64,000 nucleotides of DNA, taken from positions 248,001 through 312,000 of the forward strand of contig CANGYJ010000009.1 in the NCBI GenBank assembly GCA_947458455.1, in the 5' to 3' direction. The stretch's first letter is position 1. Each line of letters opens with the position of its first letter. A program made the position numbers and the translations under genes. The stretch is from Verrucomicrobiaceae bacterium (GTDB taxonomy: Bacteria > Verrucomicrobiota > Verrucomicrobiia > Verrucomicrobiales > Verrucomicrobiaceae). Of the stretch, positions 60,255-64,000 are shown one piece after another. A model generated the notes under the pieces. The model worked only from the letters and a program-made list of their open reading frames with translations, was not told the DNA's origin and did not search any database.

Positions 60255-60827
60255 CTAGTGTGTCAGGAGAGCAGCGGAACGGGAGCGTTTGGCGAAGGCG
60301 GCCGCAGACTCGATGAGTTCGAGACGTTCACGGTTATACCTGATGATCGGGCAACCTTGCGGCTGGTAGCGATCGAGAAGGTGTGCGTGCAGTTCCGGGA
60401 GCGGAGCGTGGATCTTTTCGGCCACCAGCCGTGCAAAAAGTTCGTTCGAGTAAGTCACCGTGGACTGGGAATAGATCCTGGCAGGAATGCCGGAATACAT
60501 CGCCTCTCCGGTCTCACTGATGAACATGCCCGTGGTCAGGCCGGTGAGACCGTGGTGTTTCACATATTGGTCTGCATGGCACCAGATGTAGAGGTTGTCG
60601 CGCTTTTGGCGCAGCAGCGAGGCGTGCGAATCGTTCACCATAAAAAAGAGGCCGCCAGGGTAACCATGCCCCAGCATGATCACGCGGTCATGCTCGCGGA
60701 TGAGTTGAGTCACATTCTGGTCACTGGAGTCGGTCACCACCGTCGCTTCGTGCAGGCCAGCGTAGATGGGCTTGAGGAAATCCGTGCTGCGGTCGTCATG
60801 ATGGAGCACGAGGGTTTTGAGATTCAT
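60255..60827 (-). CDS. Possible caspase/CHAT-fold protein
   Basis: This 190-aa protein begins with a strand-helix pair (NLKTLVLHHDDRSTDFLKPI). It then has RVIMLGHGYPGGLFF (a His-Gly after a hydrophobic strand) and LYIWCHADQYVK (a Cys after the next strand). A His-Gly followed some 40 residues later by Cys at the end of a strand is the active-site layout of caspase-like peptidases such as CHAT and C25. The segment TGLTTGMFISETGEA follows. The fold is inferred only from motif spacing. If right, it could be a protease with a neighbouring regulator. The leader is C-rich without a Shine-Dalgarno. Confidence 0.45.
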   Translation of the reverse strand: MNLKTLVLHHDDRSTDFLKPIYAGLHEATVVTDSSDQNVTQLIREHDRVIMLGHGYPGGLFFMVNDSHASLLRQKRDNLYIWCHADQYVKHHGLTGLTTGMFISETGEAMYSGIPARIYSQSTVTYSNELFARLVAEKIHAPLPELHAHLLDRYQPQGCPIIRYNRERLELIESAAAFAKRSRSAALLTH

Positions 60828-60875
60828 GGGGCGTTGGAGGTGTCAGTTGCTTGTTTGAGGATTCTTCACGATCGA

Positions 60876-62405
60876 TCAGCCTTGATTCAGGATCTTGGCG
60901 ATGGCCTGGCAGGACAGTTTATCCGGCTCTTGCTCATGCTGAACCACCACGGTCAGACCAGTCGTCTGATGAACGGTGAATCGCTCCGGTTTGAAGCTTT
61001 CCCCACCTCCTTCGCAGGCCACCACGGTCGTCTCCTTCATCACGAGACAGCACGCCACGCCTTTGATTCGATGGATCAGCTTGGCAGCCTGATTGGCAAC
61101 CAAGTCGGGTCCAGGTTCAAGGTCCAGCACCTCTTGAGCGGCTTTGTTACGCGCCCGAGTCTCCGCCGCTTTTTTTCCCGGAGTCAGGAGAGGTTTTGCT
61201 TCCCTCTGGTTCAGATCATACGCCGGGATCTGATAGCTCGCTTCCACAGCCGATCTCTCGTGAGAGCACAGTCCTTCATCCTTTGCATATTTTCCGATGA
61301 GCACCGCACCTTGTTCCTTTTGGGCCTTCCAATAGTCCGCATAACGGGGTTCCACATATTGCAGAAACCGCAGTTTCTGACCGAACTGCCTTTGATGAGC
61401 CTCGAAGGTCTTCCTCGCATAGGCCTCCCAGTTTTCTTTTTTGGCAGGTCCTTCGCTCACGGCTTCCAGCATCCGCGCCTCCTTCTCAAAGCCCGCCTCC
61501 TTCAGCGCATCACGTGTTCTCGTAAAGCTTTCACCACGCACATTGATCACTTCCGCCCACACATGCTCCATCTTTTCCGGTCTCAAGGCCTGCACCATGC
61601 TCCTCGAAAACGCTTCATAGTCCTCCTGCGGAAGACTCGGACAGATCATGCCAAAGGTCCGGTAGCCATGATCCTGCAACCAATGAAGGGATTCGATTCT
61701 TTTCGAAACACGCGCCGTTCCCTTTTCAAACGCCGCGGCGATGGAGTCATCGAGCGTTCCGGTGCTAAAGCCCAGGATCAATCTTTGGTGGTGACTCAGA
61801 TGATGGCCCGCTCTCGTCTTGTCTTCGATCATCCCATCCTTCAGCAGCTTATGGATCAGATTCCCCTTGGTCAGCAGCCTGATCTGCCACTTCGTATGAT
61901 CGAGGATCAACTGACAGGCCTCCGCCGTCTCTTTTAGAAGCTCGATATTGGCCGCCACATCCACCAGCGTGGAGCTATAGAGCACCAGCTCCATTTCCTT
62001 CAGGTCTTGCACCACCCTTCGTGAAAGCCACCCCTTCACATCACCCGCCAGTTGGTTTGCCAGGACCTGCACACCTTTTTCGCCGTTGTGTCCGAATCTT
62101 CGGATCACCAAGTCCTCATGAGACCTGTTTGCCTGATGTTTTTCGTTATGCTCGCGGATGACCTGATGAGTCAGCTTCCGCATTTGAGACTCCACGTAGC
62201 AGAAGGAACAGCTATACACACAGGCGTTCCCCAGGTTCAGCGTGAGTCCATCGCACAGCAGCTTTTCTTGAAAGGCCTCACTGGGATAGGTCAACACCGT
62301 CCGGCTCGGTTGGTAGAGCACGGGTTTCCGGCTCATGGTTTCGATAGAGGTCACCTCCATCGCTGGATCTCGCGTAACACCTTCTAGATCGATTGGATAC
62401 ATCAT
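60876..62405 (-). CDS. Radical SAM protein, spore-photoproduct-lyase-like
   Basis: This 509-aa radical SAM enzyme binds the [4Fe-4S] cluster through C62, C66 and C69 in ACVYSCSFCYVE (CX3CX2C). The SAM-binding glycine segment lies in GFSTGTLDD. The barrel part (about 50-320) is like the SPL family, and the C-terminal 180 residues are basic and helical with no known match. The substrate is unknown; the SPL likeness suggests nucleic-acid repair or modification. The start is either 62405 or the next codon, 62402, with AAAGGA upstream. A dyad operator lies just before it. Confidence 0.85.
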   Translation of the reverse strand: MMYPIDLEGVTRDPAMEVTSIETMSRKPVLYQPSRTVLTYPSEAFQEKLLCDGLTLNLGNACVYSCSFCYVESQMRKLTHQVIREHNEKHQANRSHEDLVIRRFGHNGEKGVQVLANQLAGDVKGWLSRRVVQDLKEMELVLYSSTLVDVAANIELLKETAEACQLILDHTKWQIRLLTKGNLIHKLLKDGMIEDKTRAGHHLSHHQRLILGFSTGTLDDSIAAAFEKGTARVSKRIESLHWLQDHGYRTFGMICPSLPQEDYEAFSRSMVQALRPEKMEHVWAEVINVRGESFTRTRDALKEAGFEKEARMLEAVSEGPAKKENWEAYARKTFEAHQRQFGQKLRFLQYVEPRYADYWKAQKEQGAVLIGKYAKDEGLCSHERSAVEASYQIPAYDLNQREAKPLLTPGKKAAETRARNKAAQEVLDLEPGPDLVANQAAKLIHRIKGVACCLVMKETTVVACEGGGESFKPERFTVHQTTGLTVVVQHEQEPDKLSCQAIAKILNQG

Positions 62406-62424
62406 AGCGTCCTTTCATACTAGT

Positions 62425-62448
62425 TTTACAATTGAAATCAAGTAAAAT
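62425..62448. promoter_or_regulatory. Dyad operator before radical SAM gene
   Basis: TTTTAC (62425-62430) and GTAAAA (62443-62448) form a perfect spaced dyad, with a second one (TTGAAATCAA) in the middle. The minus strand offers TTGATT and TATGAA as -35 and -10 boxes 16 bp apart. This is likely the regulated promoter of the radical SAM gene. Confidence 0.55.
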
Positions 62449-62723
62449 ACAATTCTATGGAGAATGGAGGGGCTTTGAAAGCAGGTCCATTGGTAGCAAA
62501 TACGGTGATCCTTGAGTTCAAGCTGAGCCGGCAGAACCGCAGGGCCGGGCGTGTTGGATCCAATCGCCAGACCCTGGTGCCAAAGTCATCCAGGATGATT
62601 GGCCACCCATTTGCCGCTTCATCGGTGAAGAATGAAGGCCCGTGGGAGTTGAGGGCCAATGCGTCACCCTCTATGACTGCACCTCCCGATTTCGACAGTG
62701 AGTTGGCATTGGTGCGGCGCTGG
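62449..62723. other. Gap without recognised gene
   Basis: Both strands are open over much of this stretch. The minus strand reads through NGWPIILDDFGTRVWRL and ATNGPAFKAPPFS, which look protein-like, but no start codon, ribosome site or known domain supports a gene. It may be a fragment of a lost gene or chance. Confidence 0.35.
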
Positions 62724-64000
62724 CTACAAACAACGCTCAGCACAATACTTGCCATACAGCCACTCATCCTTTTCTGGCAGCGCTTCAAAATGAACTTTGC
62801 CGTTGTGATCCGCCAAGGCCTTCGCGGCTGCATCTGTCAAACTGGTCAGGCCGCGGAGGTAAAGCCCACGGCCAACATGCTTTGTCAAGGCCTTCGCCGC
62901 CGCATCGGACAGACTCGTCAGGCCGTCGAGGGTAAGTTCGCCCTCGTGCTTCGCCAAAGCCTGCGCTGCAGTGTCGGACAGGCTTGTTAGGCCGTTGAGA
63001 GAAAGATCGCCAAAGCGATCTGCCAAGGCCTTCACAACCGCATCGGACAGACTCGTCAGGCCGTCGAGAGAAAGATAGCCATGGTGCTGCGCCAAGGCCT
63101 GCGCGGCTGCATCTGTCAAACTGGTCAGGCCGCGGAGATAAAGATAGCCATGGTGCTGCGCCAAGGCCTGCGCCGCCGCATCGGACAGACTCGTCAGGCC
63201 ATTCAGAGAAAGATGCAAGTCGCTCTCACAAAGCCCACCCCAACGCTGCTGTCTCGCAAATTTAGTGGCGAGAGCGATATGACCTGGCTCATCGGACAGA
63301 CTCGTCAGGCCGCCGAGGATAAGTTCGCCCTCGTGCTTCGCCAAGGCTTTCGCTGCCGCATCGGACAGACTCGTCAGGCCGTCGAGGGTAAGATCGCCCT
63401 CGTGCTTCGCCAAGGCTTTCGCTGCCACATCGGACAGACTCGTCAAGCCGCTGAGATAAAGATCGCCCTCGTGCTTCGCCAAGGCTTTCGCTGCCGCATC
63501 GGACAGACTCGTCAGGCCGCTGAGATAAAGATCGCCCTCGTGCTTCGCCAAAGCCTGCGCTGCATTGTCGGACAGGCTCGTTAAGCCGGAGAGCCAAAGG
63601 TCGCCCTTGTGCTGCGCCAAAGCCTGCGCTGCAGTGTCGGGCAGACTCGTCAGGCCGTCGAGGGTAAGTTCGCCTTCTTGCTGCGCCAAGACTTCTGCTG
63701 CCGCCTCTGTGATAGATGAGTATCCGTCAGCTTCGATGGGGTCGCCGTGGACAAGTTGTTGCGCGATTTCGAGAGTGAGTATCTGGCTCATGAGTTGACG
63801 TGGTCTTTGAGTGAGTTTTAGTTTCTGATGCGCTGACGGGGCTATCTCAGTCTTCGCCGATCGATGCTGCTGACGATACGTTTCATAGCGCTGCTGGTCT
63901 TCGGGCGGCAGTGCTCCAAACTGCACCTCTCCCGTATACTCCGCCAGCGCTCGAGAGGCTGCATCCGAAAGGCTGGTGAGACCATCCAGGCGCAGCGCAT
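62724..64000 (-). CDS. Leucine-rich-like repeat protein (5' end outside window)
   Basis: This is a repeat protein of the same type as 57899-59719, running off the right edge. Twelve units of about 23 residues (consensus GDLYLSGLTSLSDAAAKALA) are visible, plus one unit at the edge. Part way, the MSQILTLEIAQQLVHGDPIE segment (M at 63791) looks like a protein N-terminus. The segment just before it (EVQFGALPPEDQQRYETYRQ) closely resembles the end of this same protein (KVHFEALPEKDEWLYGKYCA). So the frame looks like two tandem repeat genes joined without a stop. Expression from 63791 cannot be excluded. The function is unknown; protein binding is likely. Confidence 0.8.
   Translation of the reverse strand, partial: ALRLDGLTSLSDAASRALAEYTGEVQFGALPPEDQQRYETYRQQHRSAKTEIAPSAHQKLKLTQRPRQLMSQILTLEIAQQLVHGDPIEADGYSSITEAAAEVLAQQEGELTLDGLTSLPDTAAQALAQHKGDLWLSGLTSLSDNAAQALAKHEGDLYLSGLTSLSDAAAKALAKHEGDLYLSGLTSLSDVAAKALAKHEGDLTLDGLTSLSDAAAKALAKHEGELILGGLTSLSDEPGHIALATKFARQQRWGGLCESDLHLSLNGLTSLSDAAAQALAQHHGYLYLRGLTSLTDAAAQALAQHHGYLSLDGLTSLSDAVVKALADRFGDLSLNGLTSLSDTAAQALAKHEGELTLDGLTSLSDAAAKALTKHVGRGLYLRGLTSLTDAAAKALADHNGKVHFEALPEKDEWLYGKYCAERCL
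62760..63720 (-). repeat. Tandem 69-bp coding repeats
   Basis: The units are near-identical at the DNA level (for example the GCCTTGGCGAAGCACGAGGG type segments), with 69-bp periods, showing recent tandem amplification. Some units are almost the same, so this part is prone to expansion, contraction and assembly error. Confidence 0.85.

Noticed and set aside
62457..62990. A 177-codon plus-strand gene
   Set aside because: Most of it is antisense to the repeat protein, and the unique first part has no recognisable domain or ribosome site.
62760..63720. CRISPR-like regular repeats
   Set aside because: The 69-bp units are contiguous, have no variable spacers and encode a 23-residue protein repeat.

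Overview
The window looks like a chromosomal stretch of a Verrucomicrobiota bacterium, probably a Prosthecobacter/Verrucomicrobium-like lineage. The markers are a planctomycete-type cytochrome c/DUF1549/DUF1553 protein, a PVC-type membrane-bound dehydrogenase fused to ThuA domains, a secreted sulfatase, an SHD1-domain protein, many predicted signal peptides and few Shine-Dalgarno sequences. The lineage is inferred from gene families only; no rRNA is present.

Bases 1 to about 23,300 are GC-rich host-type DNA. In order: an animal-type heme peroxidase running off the left edge (-), a VapBC-like pair, ligA, a sulfatase (-), three secreted or membrane proteins of unknown role (AT-richer from about 8.1 to 9.5 kb), an ABC-2 export operon with 4-nt overlaps, the DUF1553 cytochrome, a VWA protein (-), a nucleotidyltransferase-like protein, a 1,640-aa dehydrogenase/cytochrome/ThuA fusion and an SHD1 protein. 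Five palindromic elements lie here. One is intergenic and four sit inside reading frames without breaking them.

At 23,309 a tRNA 3' fragment with encoded CCA, followed by a tyrosine recombinase, marks the left end of an integrated element. The element appears to run past base 64,000, since no intact tRNA or second attachment site was seen. Its left part (24.7-32.3 kb) is a replication block: an SF3/D5-type helicase, a separate archaeo-eukaryotic-primase-like protein, a winged-helix excisionase-like protein, and a replication initiator whose gene carries four 21-bp iterons.

The middle part (32.4-46.1 kb) looks like defence cargo: an uncharacterised three-gene operon (nuclease-like protein, unknown protein, membrane protein), a type III restriction-modification pair with DUF4391 and an SNF2/PLD-like helicase, a DUF2188 protein, and an XRE-ImmA/IrrE plus PIN pair.

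The right part (46.1-64 kb, nearly all on -) resembles phage or plasmid DNA-metabolism genes: DUF932, a beta-clamp homologue, a Cas4-like nuclease with a recombination partner, an AAA+ ATPase, an ATP-dependent DNA ligase and a radical SAM protein. Many small proteins and two leucine-rich-like repeat proteins are also present. This part has a distinctive layout: most start codons follow G-poor, C/A-rich leaders, and several gene boundaries carry strong hairpins with AAG(A)GCC/GGC(T)CTT stems. No phage structural or conjugation genes were recognised, so the element could be a prophage, phage-plasmid or integrative plasmid.
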